Below are positions 1 through 11,581 of a DNA stretch of 64,000 bases, piece by piece. Source of the DNA: Agapanthus africanus (taxonomy: Eukaryota > Streptophyta > Magnoliopsida > Asparagales > Amaryllidaceae). Below the pieces are notes generated by a model. It saw only the letters and a list, made by a program, of their open reading frames with translations. It made no database searches and had not been told where the DNA came from. Location of the stretch: NCBI GenBank assembly GCA_030015575.1, contig CM057340.1, positions 753,431,632 through 753,495,631 on the forward strand, read 5' to 3'. Position 1 is the stretch's first letter. The number at the start of each line of letters is the position of its first letter. Position numbers and translations under genes: made by a program.

Positions 1-1220
1 CCTTAGTACATTACTCCTTACTGGAGGAGCATTCCTCTGCCCGTTCCTTTGTACTTGAGGTACGTTCCTTTGGGCTTGATGGAACTGACGAGGAGGAGGT
101 GCAGTCGGTCCATGAGGAGGTGGAGCAAGGAGAGCGAGTCTTGGAGCAGGTGCCTGGATGGCTGGGCACTGCTGATAAGTGATTGCTGGCCTGGGTGCAG
201 CATTTGGGTTATGTCTACGAGGACAAGACCCAATGTCATGAGTACCTGAGCCGTAAACTAAGCAAAGGAGATTTGCACGCCGGCAGTCTTTCGCCAGATG
301 TCCATCTTTGCTGCAGTAGGTACAAAAGGCTGGGATAGGCCGGTTTTTCGGTACTCCCGGTCTCCTGAGCACAAATTGTAGCCTTGAAGAGGCTTCTCCT
401 GCTATCTAAGTAGCAGGGCGCTTCATCCCGGTAGAGTGGGGTCTACCCTTCATCATCACCACTGCCTCATATCAGCGGGCAGCTTTCAGAGCCAACTCAT
501 GGGTTAGGAAATCCTCTGTAGCTAAGGCAGCTTGGATTTCCGAATCTAACCCTTGCTGAAACCGTCTGGATCTGATCTCAGCAGTTGGTATCAAATATGC
601 CGCGAACCTGTTAAGGTCTTGTGTTAGCTGTGTAGTATGTGATATTTAAAAATCGAATATTGAGACATATCTTACCTACTGAGCATTGTAAACTCAGTAT
701 CATATTCATCCACTGACTTGGTCCACATCGAACCCTGTTGTAGATGAATAAATTGCTGCTCCATGTCGAATCAGGCAGTTTCTGGGAAGTATTTCGCGTC
801 AAACATGTCGTGAAAAGTCCTCCATTCGATAGGTTGTTCAATACGGCTTTCTTTTGCCTTCCAGCAAACTCGGGCATTGTCGGTGAGCTGCAACTTCGCA
901 ACTCAAACCCAAGCGATCTCTGGCACTTGTGCCGCTGCCAGATCATCTTCAATACTCTGAGCCCATTCCTCAGCTTCCAGAGGGCTCTCTTTTCCCGAAA
1001 ACTGCTTGGGGTGTAAAGCCCGGAATTGCTTTACCCCAGGTGCTTCCGCTTCTGGACGGTTCATCAAAATAGCAGTCTGCTGCTGTTGTCCCTCCTTGAG
1101 GCTTTGGATCGCCTTAAGAAGTACCGTCTGCTCATTGATCGGAGCAGCGACGGTAGGTGTAAGTGGTAGAGGTGGTGGTGTGTTGTTGAAGTTGGTGCTG
1201 GTGTTGCTTGGATAATCCAT
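1..1220 (-). pseudogene. G1 gag, Tekay-like Ty3/gypsy, decayed and cut by the window edge
   Basis: This is the nucleocapsid/capsid gene of element G1, reading right to left. The frame opens at 1220-1218 with an S/T/N/P-rich start, followed by a Q-rich helix and a block containing HPKQFSGKESPLEAEEW, the usual start of a Ty3/gypsy capsid domain. That frame stops at 903, and homology continues leftwards in other frames, so there are frameshifts. Near 215-330 the minus strand encodes a CCHC zinc knuckle (CTYCSKDGHLAKDC) followed by a second cysteine cluster ending GSCP. The same paired arrangement occurs in G3 gag (60629 onward). The gene follows its LTR at 1422-4215 by about 200 bp. The protease and polymerase would lie left of the window. 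It would package the element RNA, but the frameshifts make this copy non-functional. Confidence 0.85.
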
Positions 1221-1421
1221 AACCTTGAAAGAAAAATTTGGGTTAGGACAGATTCAAAATATATGAAATTGTAAGATTCAAGGAATATGTAAAGAATGTT
1301 TTTAGTTGATGATTCTTGTGTTATATTGCTTAGGACTTCATGCAGAATTGACCCACATGTCCATACAGAACTGACCTGCATGTCCATACAGAGCTAACCT
1401 ACATGGGCCGCCAACAAAATC
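1221..1421 (-). other. G1 leader with primer binding region
   Basis: This untranslated leader lies between the G1 LTR and gag. Just inside the LTR the minus strand reads GATTTTGT followed by TGGCGGCCCATG. The same block follows the LTR of G2 (57051-57075), so it is conserved in this subfamily and sits where a primer binding site belongs. I cannot match it to a tRNA 3' end from memory. It is clearly not the initiator-Met type (TGGTATCAGAG) seen in G3. Confidence 0.55.
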
Positions 1422-4215
1422 TGTCATGCCCCGCTTCCCGGTGTATGGCAAGGGGACGCGGCAAGGCCCGCTACGTATTTACTCATAAGTAAACACGCTA
1501 AGCGTATCTAAGCAATATAAAGTAAAAGTATACAAGAGACATGAATATAAATTAACATCAACTTTATTTATTAAACATTCATTTACAGGTACAACTAGAA
1601 ATGTAAATACATGGATGGAAAGCAATGCCTAAACAATGGCATAACTGAAATGAAAAGTATGTACAAGCGCCTACAGTTCTGGGTCGATAGTAAACTGCTC
1701 CAAGTCCTCAGTACTAGGCTCGGTCTCTAGTGCGTCCAAATCACCTGACAGCATTCCAAAGAAAGAAGAAAAGGAATGTCCTAAGCGAACAATCGCTCGG
1801 TAAGTCCCAAAGATGAGTAGAGATAGAATATGCAGAAAGATAATATAACTAGTAATGTTTGATTATATTGTTAACGCAGTTGTTTGTAGCTTGGTACAGA
1901 ATATGCCAGTGTATACGAGAGGAGTTCCATAATTTCGGAGACTAAGGTATACGGAGCATAAGAAACCGTTCAGCCACGGTACAACGGCAATGGATATTCA
2001 GGTTAGGTGTATTAAGGTTACAGTCTCATGACACTTCTAACGCATTCCATACCAATCTACCCCTCTATAAACCCTATGATGTCTTTTGTATTGATTGTAT
2101 TGTGTTGTTATATAGATGGATGACTTGCCGAAACCATAATATCAGTAAACGGAATGGATATAAATGGAGAGTCATGTAGACGGAGTATATCCATGGTTCG
2201 GTTCAGACAATATAGATTGAATAGACGGATTCATGGATTCATGTTGTATTGTAGTTTTATACTTGAATCATATTCAAGTCAGATTGATTAGATTGAGACT
2301 CAGTCTGAGTCAGACACTTTGAAAAGAAATTGAAATCTTGAATCAGTTTTGATGTTATCGGTAACTGCTGCACCTGGACGGCAGAATTTGTGTCTTTTTC
2401 CAAGACAATTACCGTGTTGATAACACCGTTTATTAGATTGTCTACCTTAGATTGGCAAGCACCCACATTTTCCGGCTCCATGAGGTTCAAGAGAATTGGT
2501 CCCGCTTAAACATATAATTACTAGGGTCCTTATTGTAATTTAGTATAACTTGAGGGGTTTTATGTAAAAATAGTTTTGATACATATTCAAAATACACCTC
2601 AAGTATTTAATTATCGTCTTTAGGGTTTTCATAGATGTATATTTAATAAAAGTGAAATTTCTAGTGAGTAGAACCTAGTTTTCATTGTATGTGTTATTTT
2701 ATTGAAATATCGGTATTTTGCATTGAATTGTAATGGTATTTTCCTATAATGGTGATTTCTTTGATTTAGAAAACTTGGAATATTTATTTAATATAATTAA
2801 AATAGATATTTTGATAATAGTTATATATATATATATATATATATAAATTTTATTTATTTTTTATAGAAATCTCATTTTCTAAAGAAAAATGCATTAAAAT
2901 TCCATCGAGATCGAATGCTCCTTACGGAGGTCTGCATCTCGCTCTACTAGGCCCGAGGACGTGCGATAACCCACACCATCCCGATCAGGGTCCCCAAAAG
3001 TGGGTTGTAGAGGCGCAATTGCAGGAAATTTATTAACACACTTTTTAAAGAAATGGTTTCGCAAGTTGATTGTATTTATTTGTAATGTCATATTATCCCA
3101 TAACAATATTCCCAAAATTTTATCGTGCTATATCAAAGATGTGTGTTGTGATGAGGTAGGTCATTACCTCATGAGTTGTCTAAAGGTAATACAAGTATTA
3201 TGTTGATTTGTGTCGAAAGTAAAGCATATGGTATTTTACCGTAAAAATACAATAAAAGTTGCATAAATGATTCTTTTGAGATGAAACTTGTTTTAATGTG
3301 TTTGTTGATGTTTGTTAAATATTCTATGAGAGTATAGTATTTTATTGATTAAAAAAATAGAATTTTTTAAAGAAAAACCGAATCGGAAGTCGGATTAACT
3401 CTGCTTCCGTCGGGTTTTGAAGAATGAAAATTTTAGAATAGATAAAGAGAAGGGAAAGGGACTTACTGGCTAAAAGTTTAGAGGGGAGAAGAGGGAAGCT
3501 AGGGAAAGTATCGGAGCGTCGTTTCGTCGCCGAAATCTCCTTAGAACTTCGCCTTTCGCTAACTCCACTTGCACAACTTGAGACTTGAGAATTTTTTAGA
3601 GTTTTTGTAATAAATTTCTGAGTGAGGAGAGGTGAAATGGAATGTGGTATTTATAGGGGAAATTAGGGTTTAGAGGGTTAAGAATGCATTAAAAATATGC
3701 ATTAAAATTTGGATTAAAGGTGATTAAAGTTCTCTGGAAAATGTGCAGAGAAAATAAACAACATGAGAGAAGTGGGGTAGGCCAAGGGGTGCTTAGGTGA
3801 AAAGATGGGGAGCATCCCCTATAGGGGGTCCGGCGGTGCCGGTCTCCAAGGCTAATGTTGCCGGTCAAAATCCGGTGAAGGAGCTGGGATCTTTGGCCAC
3901 ATGTTGGTGTAGCTTGGTTTTCCCCAGTGAATGTGTTTGATTACTCTGTAACTCTTCATTCTACGTGTAGTGCACGTGTAAATCCTTGGGCTTTTATAAG
4001 ATTAAAAGAAAATTTAATAAAAAGATAATGCGGCTGGGGGGATTCGATCATAGGGGCTACGTCACAGCAGTGAAAGGCTTTACCAATGAGCTACAAGTGT
4101 TTTCTTGCTGTTCAAAAGCAAATCAAATACTTATAATGTACACAGGATTGCAAATACTCCATTTGTACATTAACTTTTAAACAATTTCATGTACATTGAA
4201 ATTGGAGTTGTTACA
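1422..4215 (-). repeat. 5' LTR of G1
   Basis: This 2794-bp LTR runs right to left, from TGTAACAACTCC at 4215 to GGGGCATGACA at 1422. Gag follows it on the minus strand. Both ends resemble the G2 LTR (54209-57050), with which it shares a tRNA-like block and a TATA box. The minus-strand TATA is CTATAAATACC near 3646-3656. A (TA)n run lies at about 2820-2846. To its right the sequence breaks directly into the RT gene of G0 on the other strand, so G1 inserted into G0. The other LTR and the matching target duplication (GGTTC at 4216-4220 on this side) are outside the window. Confidence 0.88.
4031..4099 (-). promoter_or_regulatory. tRNA-like block with A-box and B-box in G1 LTR
   Basis: On the minus strand TGTAGCTCATTGGT (4095-4082) resembles a pol III A box. 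ATGATCGAATCC (4051-4040) resembles a B box and lies about 30 nt downstream, a normal tRNA-gene spacing. The homologous block in G2 at 54311-54378 has a better B box. It lies near the start of U3. Confidence 0.5.
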
Positions 4216-6865
4216 GGTTCACCCTGAGGAGCTCCAGTTCTTCTAGTCAAGAAGAAGGATGGCACGCGAAGGATGTGCATTGATTATCGAGAATTAAATC
4301 GAGTGGCTATTGAGAATAAGTACCCAATCCCTTTCATCGACAAACTATTCGATCAACTCAGTAGCGCGAGGATATTCTCAAAGTTGGATTTGCGATCCGG
4401 AAATCATCAAGTTCGGGTGAAATCAGAAGATATTTAAAAGAAAATGTTCCGAACTCAATATGGACATTATGAGTACTTAGTGATGCCATTTGGAGTTACT
4501 AACGCACCGGCAATATTTATGGACTTGATGAATCGAATCTTTTCACCGTATCTGGACCAGTTCGTAGTGGTGTTTATTAATGATATTCTAGTCTATTCAA
4601 GGAGCAAAGAAGACCATGAAGAACACTTGAGGATCGCACTGCAAACGTTGAGAAAAGAAAGGTTATATGCTAAGATGAGTAAGTGCGGGTTTTGGCTTGA
4701 AGAAGTGAAGTTCTTGGGTCATGTTGTATCCCGAGATGGAATTGCCGTTGACCCTAAAAAGATTGCAGTTGTTCATGATTGGCCAATTCCAAAGAATATG
4801 GGGGAGATCAGAAGTTTTCTTGAGATTTACGGATACTATAGAAGGTTTGTAGAGAACTTCACTCGAATAGCTGAACCATTGACCAAGCTAACACGAAAGG
4901 AGGTACCGTTCGTATGGACAGAGAAATGTGTGTCAGCTTTCGAAGCGTTGAAGCAAAGATTGATCACCGCTCCTATTCTGACAATGCCGAATGGTTTCAA
5001 AGGACTAGTTATTCACAGCGACGCATCTAGAAAAGCTTGGGATGTGTTCTAATGCAGCATGGGAAGTTTATAGCTTATGCATCGAGACAATTGAAGACTC
5101 ATGACAAGAAATACCCAACTCATGATCTGGAGTTAGCAGCAGTGGTTTTCGCTCTAAAGATTTAAAGACACTACTTATTGGGCGGAAGGGTAGAAGTATT
5201 TACCGATCACAAAAGCCTAAAGTATTTATTCACACAGAAAGAGCTCAACATGAGGCAGCGTTGATGGTTAGAGCTGATAGCTGACTATGATCTTGATCTA
5301 AAATACCATCCGAGAAAAGTTAATGTAGTGCCAGATACTCTAATTCGGTTGCCATCATTGCGGATGTTGACTGCACAGAAGGAGATTATAGCTGATCTTC
5401 AGAGATTTGAGCTGGAGATCGTACTACCGCATTACTCGGGACAGTTGATACAATTATAAGTACATTCATCCTTGATCGATAACATTCAGGCAGCGCAGTC
5501 GCACGATCCAAGGTTGCAGATGTTTCGAGAACAAGTGGAAGCGGGACTTCGAACGGACTTGTTAATCCATGAAGATGGTTCATTACGATATGGTAGTCGT
5601 CTATATGTACCTGAAGGAGATGTTCATGAAGAAGTTATGAAGGAGACTCATAATTCCGCATATTCTGTACATCCAGGAGGCACAAAGATGTACCGAGACC
5701 TACGACAACATTTCTGGTGGGAAGGCATGAAAAGGAAGATTGCTCGCTATGTATCGAAGTGTTTGGTGTGTCAGGAAGTCAAGGCTGAACATCAAATGGT
5801 AGCTGTTTTGTTGCAACCACTTCCAATTCCTCAATGGAAATGGGAACATAACCATGGATTTAGTGACAGCTTTACCGCGGAGTCCAAAGGGCAATAACGC
5901 AGTTTGGGTGATTGTTGATCGATTGACCAAGACGGCTCATTTTATACCGTTTCGAGTTGGTAAGTCGATGAGCCTTAGCAGAATGGTACAGGTAGGAGAT
6001 TGTGAGATTGCATGGAGTACCTGTGAGCATCGTTTCCTATCGTGATACCCTATTTTTATCGCACTTTTGGAGGAGTCTATAAGAAAGTTTGGGGACTCGC
6101 TTGAAATTTAGTACAGCCTATCATCCTCAGACAGATGGCCAGTCAGAAAGAACGATACAAACTCTTGAAGATATGCTGAGAGCATGCATGTTAGATTTCA
6201 AGGGTTCCTGGGAGGATCATTTGCACTTGGTGGAGTTTTCTTACAATGACAGTTTTCAGGCAACTATACAAATGGCTCCATTCGAAGTATTGTACGGTCA
6301 TAAGTGTCGCTCGCCTATTTGTTAGGACTATGTTAGAGAAAGAAGATTGTTGGGACCCGAACTCATTATGCAAAATGTGGAGAAAGTTAACTTGATCCGT
6401 AATCATATGAAGGTAGCACAGGATCGACAGAAAAGTTGGGCTAATACTGGAAGAAGAACTTTGGAGTTCACTGTTCGTGATCTTGTGTTCTTGAAGATAT
6501 CACCGACTAGAGAAGTAATTCGATTTGGTAGTCGAGACAAGCTTAGTCATCGATTCGTGAAGCATTTCGATATCATTGAGCGTGTTGGAGAGGTAGCTTA
6601 TCGATTGGCTTTACCACCATCATTAGCGGACGTTCATGACGTGTTTCATGTATCTCAACTACGCAAGTATGTTCGAGATGAGACGCACGTCCTGGATCAC
6701 TCGGAACTGACAGTAAGGGAAGATTTAACATATAAAGAGCGACCAATGGCAATTGCGGATCAACGAGAAAAAGTCCTCAAGAATAAAGTTATCCCCCTAG
6801 TACTCGTTTCATGGGGGAATCGTTCGCACGGAGAATCTACTTGGGAACGTGAAGACAAAATTTGA
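4216..6865 (+). pseudogene. G0 pol remnant: RT, RNase H, integrase, chromodomain
   Basis: This is the 3' part of a Tekay/Del-type chromovirus polyprotein. RT is recognisable from KKKDG and CIDYREL at about 4235-4290 through [13 protein letters not shown]. The usual FIDDILVYS motif has become FINDILVYS, so one catalytic Asp is lost. RNase H follows at about 5010-5350 ([24 protein letters not shown]). The integrase zinc finger lies at about 5640-5790 (H, H and CLVC). The integrase core runs about 5850-6330 and retains [12 protein letters not shown], but SDRD reads SYRD, so the second acidic residue is gone. A C-terminal chromodomain-like tail ends at 6865. In-frame stops (TAA 4435-4437 and others) and several frameshifts kill the gene. 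The N-terminal RT, protease and gag lie beyond the G1 insertion and outside the window. Confidence 0.92.
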
Positions 6866-6960
6866 CAAAAGTTTCCACATCTCTTTTCTTAGATCCGTAT
6901 TTTCTTGTCTTTTCTTGTTCCGGGAATTTCGAGGACGAAATTCCTTGTAGTTGGGCATAA
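6866..6960 (+). other. G0 3' untranslated region and polypurine-tract region
   Basis: This short gap between the pol stop and the 3' LTR contains TTTCGAGGACGAAATTCC and then TTGGGCATAA directly before the LTR. Tekay elements carry a conserved GAGGACGAAA-type block at this position, near the plus-strand primer site. Confidence 0.6.
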
Positions 6961-7826
6961 TGTAACACCCTAGTGCATGTATACTATATTTTATTTGGAG
7001 TATTTCAAATCTTGCGGTAAATTTCTTTATTATTATTGATTTTGGGTTACGGATAATGTATTTAGCAGCTGTGGTTATTATCCGACCCAACCCGCATGTT
7101 TGAAATCCATCATGGTTCAAGATTACATCAAATATTCGCTGGTACAGAGGATCCATGCAAATCTAGATTTTATACACATATATAATATATTCCACATATC
7201 TTTTAATAATACAAAATAAAAATCAAATAACATATTTTCACATCTAGCCTTGCATGACATCACACCCCATATCATACGGTTGCCATCCCATATCTTATTT
7301 TGCTTTTATTTTTTTACGTTTAAATCTCAAAATATCTAATATCAAATATTTACTAAATATAGATATATTTTTAGAATCCTTTTAAATTTTAAATTAGGGG
7401 TATGAATTATTTAAAATATGTACTTGCATTATGGTTGAGAAGTTTACATATGTGAATTATTTCCAAAATATATTTTTTATGAGATTTTGGTGGAGGTTGG
7501 TTGTAGTTTGATATTATCTATATATATTAAAACAAATATATATTTATAACCTAATTTAAACTACACTGTATATATTATATTAAACACAAAATATCTCTCT
7601 CTCTCTCCACATAACATATCTCTCCCTCGTCAATTTATATATTCTACTTCTTCGTTCTTCAAGCCCACACTCATTCTTGCCGACGCAACTCCAACCGCAT
7701 CCTAGAATCTTAACCGAGCCATCAAAACTTGGTGTTGATTTGTATAGCGTCATATTGCTTCCATTCATCGCGTTTGTTTCGAGGTAAGCTTACAACTTGC
7801 TACATGCTATACGTCACGTTGCTTCC
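6961..7826 (+). repeat. 3' LTR of G0, left part
   Basis: The LTR opens with TGTAACACCC directly after the G0 3' region. A CT-rich microsatellite lies near 7590-7610. Near 7770-7810 a stretch resembles the G3 LTR around 58500-58560, including a possible splice-donor-like GAGGTAAG. At about 7827 the sequence changes to the antisense gag of a Tat-type element. The LTR resumes at 53544-54118. The two parts total about 1.44 kb, shorter than the 3.08-kb G3 LTR, so sequence was probably lost at the insertion. Confidence 0.75.
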
Positions 7827-8491
7827 GAACAGCGGCGTCAACTTCCACCATTGGAGCTGGTGGAGTGAGTCCGGAGGGGGAGTTGCCCCCAGCTTTTCTC
7901 ACTCGGCGCCAGTGGTGACGTCGAGCATGACATGCGAATGGGACCACCTCAGTTGTAGAAGTGGCTCCACCGTGCCCCCTGCTTTGGTTAGGGGCTGCTG
8001 CTGGTGCCAGCCTGTCGAAGACTGACGACTGTTGAGAGGGAACGGTCAATCTTTCAAAGGCCGACTTTCTGGTAGGGGAAGCTCTTTTGATAACTTCTCC
8101 CATAACAGGAATGGCCAGAACTATCCATTTTGGAATAGCCCTTTCAGGTATCGCAAGCCTCTTCGCGGGCCCACTTGAGCTTTGGTTCAACCCATTGAAG
8201 ACTGAGGTGGCAGACTTGGACGACCCGTTGAGATGGGCCGTGGCGGTTGCAAGTCGATCGAAGACCGACTGCTTGGGAGCTTCCTATGGTGGCACTGGGA
8301 CGCTGAAGCTTGCTGGCGGGAGCATTGTCCCGAAGAACAATCCAGTAGTGGCTTGAGTCACCTGCCCTACCAGCATTGAAAAGATGGAGGCCGCATTGGG
8401 CCCGATGTCACTCCTCCAGTTGGGGCGGATCGGGAGTTGCTGTTGCAGTTTGTGCAGCTTGAAGACAGTGATTTTTTTTCTTCTTCTGCAT
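7827..8491 (-). pseudogene. Truncated Tat-type gag start, second copy linked to the T1 3' LTR
   Basis: This is the N-terminal gag region, homologous to 49840-50538 of T1 and 37333-38060 of T2. A start lies at 8491-8489. The frame passes through LPPASF and P/A-rich spacers with VFDRL-type motifs, and is broken by frameshifts. It follows LTR 8624-11566 through a normal primer-site leader, so it belongs to a second element body sharing that LTR. It ends abruptly at about 7827 against the G0 LTR. Confidence 0.8.
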
Positions 8492-8623
8492 AGGAGCAAG
8501 ACATCAAATCTTTGTATCTCGAATCCAAGGGCAACCATAATGAACCGCGATTTTGTTCGTGAAACACGACACACGAAGTGTGGAGTGGAAATAGGAAAAG
8601 GTCCCACCGAGCGTGCCAGAATC
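8492..8623 (-). other. Leader and primer binding site of the second Tat-type copy
   Basis: On the minus strand the LTR end GGTAAACA is followed by a GATTC spacer (8619-8623) and TGGCACGCTCGGTGGGACC (8600-8618). The same spacer and site occur at 37183-37206 and 50647-50670. The site starts with the TGG expected for pairing to a tRNA CCA end. I could not assign the tRNA. Confidence 0.75.
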
Positions 8624-9221
8624 TGTTTACCACCGAAAATAGAAACGGACTGGGATGGATCGTCCTGCATGAATTTGGGAGCAGATGCTATTTGGATTTA
8701 TCCGTCCACCTCTCCGAAGATGCCAGGTTGATTTATGGCATCGTATATCGGAGGTTTAGACGGATGTGGCCGTTGTAGCAGACTACGTCAGATTCCCCCT
8801 CATTTGTGATGGTTTTTTTATTGTGGGGACGATTTTCCCTCCAGGCGCAAGCCCCTGCAATTAATTACGTTATCGCATCGCGATAACCACTTTCTCCTGC
8901 TCCGGAAGTTCACTTCGTGTCGTGTGTGTTTTTATTTGTTTTGGTTGCCCGTGGATTGTATACGGAGACTAATTTATGTTGTCGTCCGTAGGGCGTGGAT
9001 TAGTCCAAATCCATATATTTTTAGATTTGGGTTTTTATTTAAGAACCGTTAATCTATTTTGAGATTAAGATTAACTTAAATGTATGTGAGCATTTGGGGC
9101 TCGATTTATTTTTGTTAAGGATGTGTTGGTCCAATTTGAGACTAAGATCCACTTAACAAGATTTTAGGATCATTTTTGTTTCAGATCCAACAAAAGAGCA
9201 TTTGGGCTCTGTTGTCTTAGT

Positions 9222-9715
9222 TTAAGCACGTTTCGGTCCGTTATCACCATTTTGAAGGCGAAGTTTTAGTTTGGGGACATTTCGGTCTGTTGATCACCAT
9301 TTTGGAGGCGAGGTTTTAGTTTAAGGACGTCTCGGTCCGTTGATCACCATTTTGGAGGTGAGATTTTAGTTTAAGGACCATTTTGGAGGTGAGAGTTTAG
9401 TTTAAGGACGTCTCGGTCCGTTGATCACCATTTTGGAGGTGAGAGTTTAGTTTGGTCCGTTGATCACCATTTTGGAGGTGAGATTTTAGTTTAAGAACAT
9501 TTCGGTCCGTTGATCACCATTTTGGAGGTAAAATTTTAGTTTAAGGACGTCTCGGTCCGTTGATCACCATTTTGGAGGTGAGATTTTAGTTTAAGAACGT
9601 CTCGATCCGTTGATCACCATTTTGGAGGTGAGAGTTTAGTTTAAGGACGTCTCGGTCCGTTGATGCCATTTTGGAGACAACGGTTAGTTTAAGGACGTTT
9701 CGGTCCGTTGTTAGT
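9222..9715. repeat. 50-bp tandem repeat in LTR L1
   Basis: About nine imperfect copies of a 50-bp unit that includes TTGATCACCATTTTGGAGG and GGACGTCTCGGTCC. Some copies are shortened. The same array is in L5 at 51262-51680. Each unit carries a GGAC-N6-GTCC inverted repeat. Confidence 0.85.
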
Positions 9716-10379
9716 TTAGGGGCATCTCGGTCCATTGTCCATCTTGTGTGCACGTGTATTTGTTACGTGACGGGATGAGCAACGATGATATGGGATGCTT
9801 CCAGTCTGGGATGTGATTTGATTTGGGATGTGCACGTCAGTTTGGGAAGTGCACCAAAAAGCAGTTAGTTGTCGGGACCCACCATCTCTCTGAAGACGTT
9901 GAGAAATTACAACGACATGTATCAGAGGTGTAGAGAGATATACCCTTGAACCAATCCTTATAATTGAGGGGAAAGGGGTTAATGGTAAACCCAAGAATCA
10001 TTAGTCGTATTTTAAGACTAAAATTTTCTCATGGGGATGTGGGACGAATATCGTTTTGGGATATCATCAGTTGGAAGATCGATAGTCGTATTTGGGGCTA
10101 AGATCAGTTTGGGAAGTAGTGAGAACATGGGGTCGGTTGATCTGAAGTAGGGAGTTTCTACTCTCAAGGGACCTAACCAAAACTCAGTTTTCTTTTTGTT
10201 TGAAAAAGAGTGCTAAGCACTTGTTTGGACTCAGTCCCCTTTTTTGTGCAAAAAGTGCTGAGCTCTTATATAAGTTCTGACGCTCACATATAATTATGTG
10301 AGGTTTTAGTCATGGGAATTGCCCAATAAATGTTAAACACTTTATCCCTTTTGTCTTTATATGGAGTGCTAAACACTCT

Positions 10380-10840
10380 TTATGGCGCCCACGTGCGACG
10401 CACGTGAGGAGCTAGGCATTAGGCGCAACCTAGTGGGTGCCAAGCACTTTCATTCTGTGGCGCCCACGTGAGAGTCACATAGGACGTTGGGCGCTAGGGC
10501 GCCACCCACTGAATGCTAAGAGCTCTTGAGTTCTGAGGTGTTCACGTGATGGGCACGTGAGACGCTAGGCGCTGAGCGCCGCTTATTGGGTGCTAAGCAC
10601 TCTTTATTTAGTGGCACCCACATGAGGGGCACGTGATGCGCTGGGCGCTGAGCGCCGCCCACTGAGTGCTTATAAGTTCTTTTGTAGCGCCCACGTGAGA
10701 GGCACGTGGGGCGCTGGACGCTGAGCGCCGCCCACCGAGTGTTAAGCACTCCTGAGTTCTTTTGTAGCGCCCACGTGAGAGGCACGTGGGGCGCTGAGCA
10801 CCGCCTACTGAGTGCTAAACACTCCTAAACTCTTTCTCTC
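10380..10840. repeat. GC-rich tandem block with CACGTG and GCGC palindromes in L1
   Basis: Units of roughly 80-100 bp alternate paired CACGTG sites (GCCCACGTGAGAGGCACGTG), GGCGCTGAGCGCC and GAGTGCTAAGCACTC. CACGTG is the plant G-box core bound by bZIP and bHLH factors. A matching block is in L5 at 52330-52790. L3 holds a related block rich in CCACGTGTCAA. Confidence 0.8.
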
Positions 10841-11566
10841 TCTCTTTTTGAATGATCCATAGGATCTTTATCTACTTCTATTTACCTAAAATTTCCAAGA
10901 CGAGAGTTCTTCTTCCTTGAGTATTTAAATCTCTGTTCTTTCGAAGCTTTCTTTTTTTTAAGTTTATGGAAGGGTTCCTCCTCTTTAGACTTGAAGTCTT
11001 GGGTCCTTTATATAGTAGAGGCAATTTGTTGGTTAGCTTCGAAGAAATCTCTTATTAAGAGATCCCAAATGATTTGGGGACTTTACGTACCGTTGGATCT
11101 TTGATCCAAGGACTTCTGTTTTACAGAAAATATTTTCTTGTTTTTAACAAGTTTAGGGAAATATTTACCCATACGGAATTTATTCTGTAGATCAGTGATT
11201 CTTTAATCACCATTGGATTTTTGATCCAACGGTACTCTGTTTTACAGAGGGCGGACTTTCTTGTTTAGAAAGATTTGAGGAACATTTCCACTAAACAGAA
11301 TTTAATTCTACATCCTGATGATTTATCGTCTCCGTTGGATCTTTGATCCAACGTCTCTGCTTAACAGAGAGTAGAATTTAATTTTACCGGGCGTCGGTGC
11401 TCGCGTGTTGTGCATGTAGGCGCTGCTTAATATTTTTGTGTGCTTTACACACAGGCGCTTCTCATATAAGAGTTTTTAACTATTGCGCTGGCGCTCTCAT
11501 GGAAGGCACGTGAGGCGCTGCCTCTTGAGTTTTGAAAAGAGCTTTGCTCTTTTATTGGGGGAAACA

Positions 11567-11581
11567 AATGCCCCCCCCACC
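11567..11581 (-). other. T1 polypurine tract
   Basis: On the minus strand a G-rich run ending GGGGGGGCATT abuts the LTR start TGTTTCCCCC. T2 has the same arrangement at 46251-46265. This is where second-strand priming begins and it fixes the 3' LTR boundary. Confidence 0.85.

Larger units (their letters stand above)
8624..11566 (-). repeat. 3' LTR of T1 (L1)
   Basis: This 2943-bp LTR runs from TGTTTCCCCCAATAAAAG at 11566 to GGTGGTAAACA at 8624. It matches 50671-53543 along its whole length. A minus-strand TATA (TATATAAAGGACCC) lies near 11004-11016. The U3 side includes the sequence next to the polypurine tract. Downstream come dense short palindromes (10900-11400), a CACGTG-rich tandem block (10380-10840) and a 50-bp tandem repeat (9222-9715). 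It is followed by a primer site and gag rather than by a target duplication. Confidence 0.9.

Noticed and set aside
9222..9715. Regular 50-bp repeats resembling a CRISPR array
   Set aside because: There are no unique spacers and no cas genes, and the units are contiguous imperfect tandem copies inside a plant LTR.
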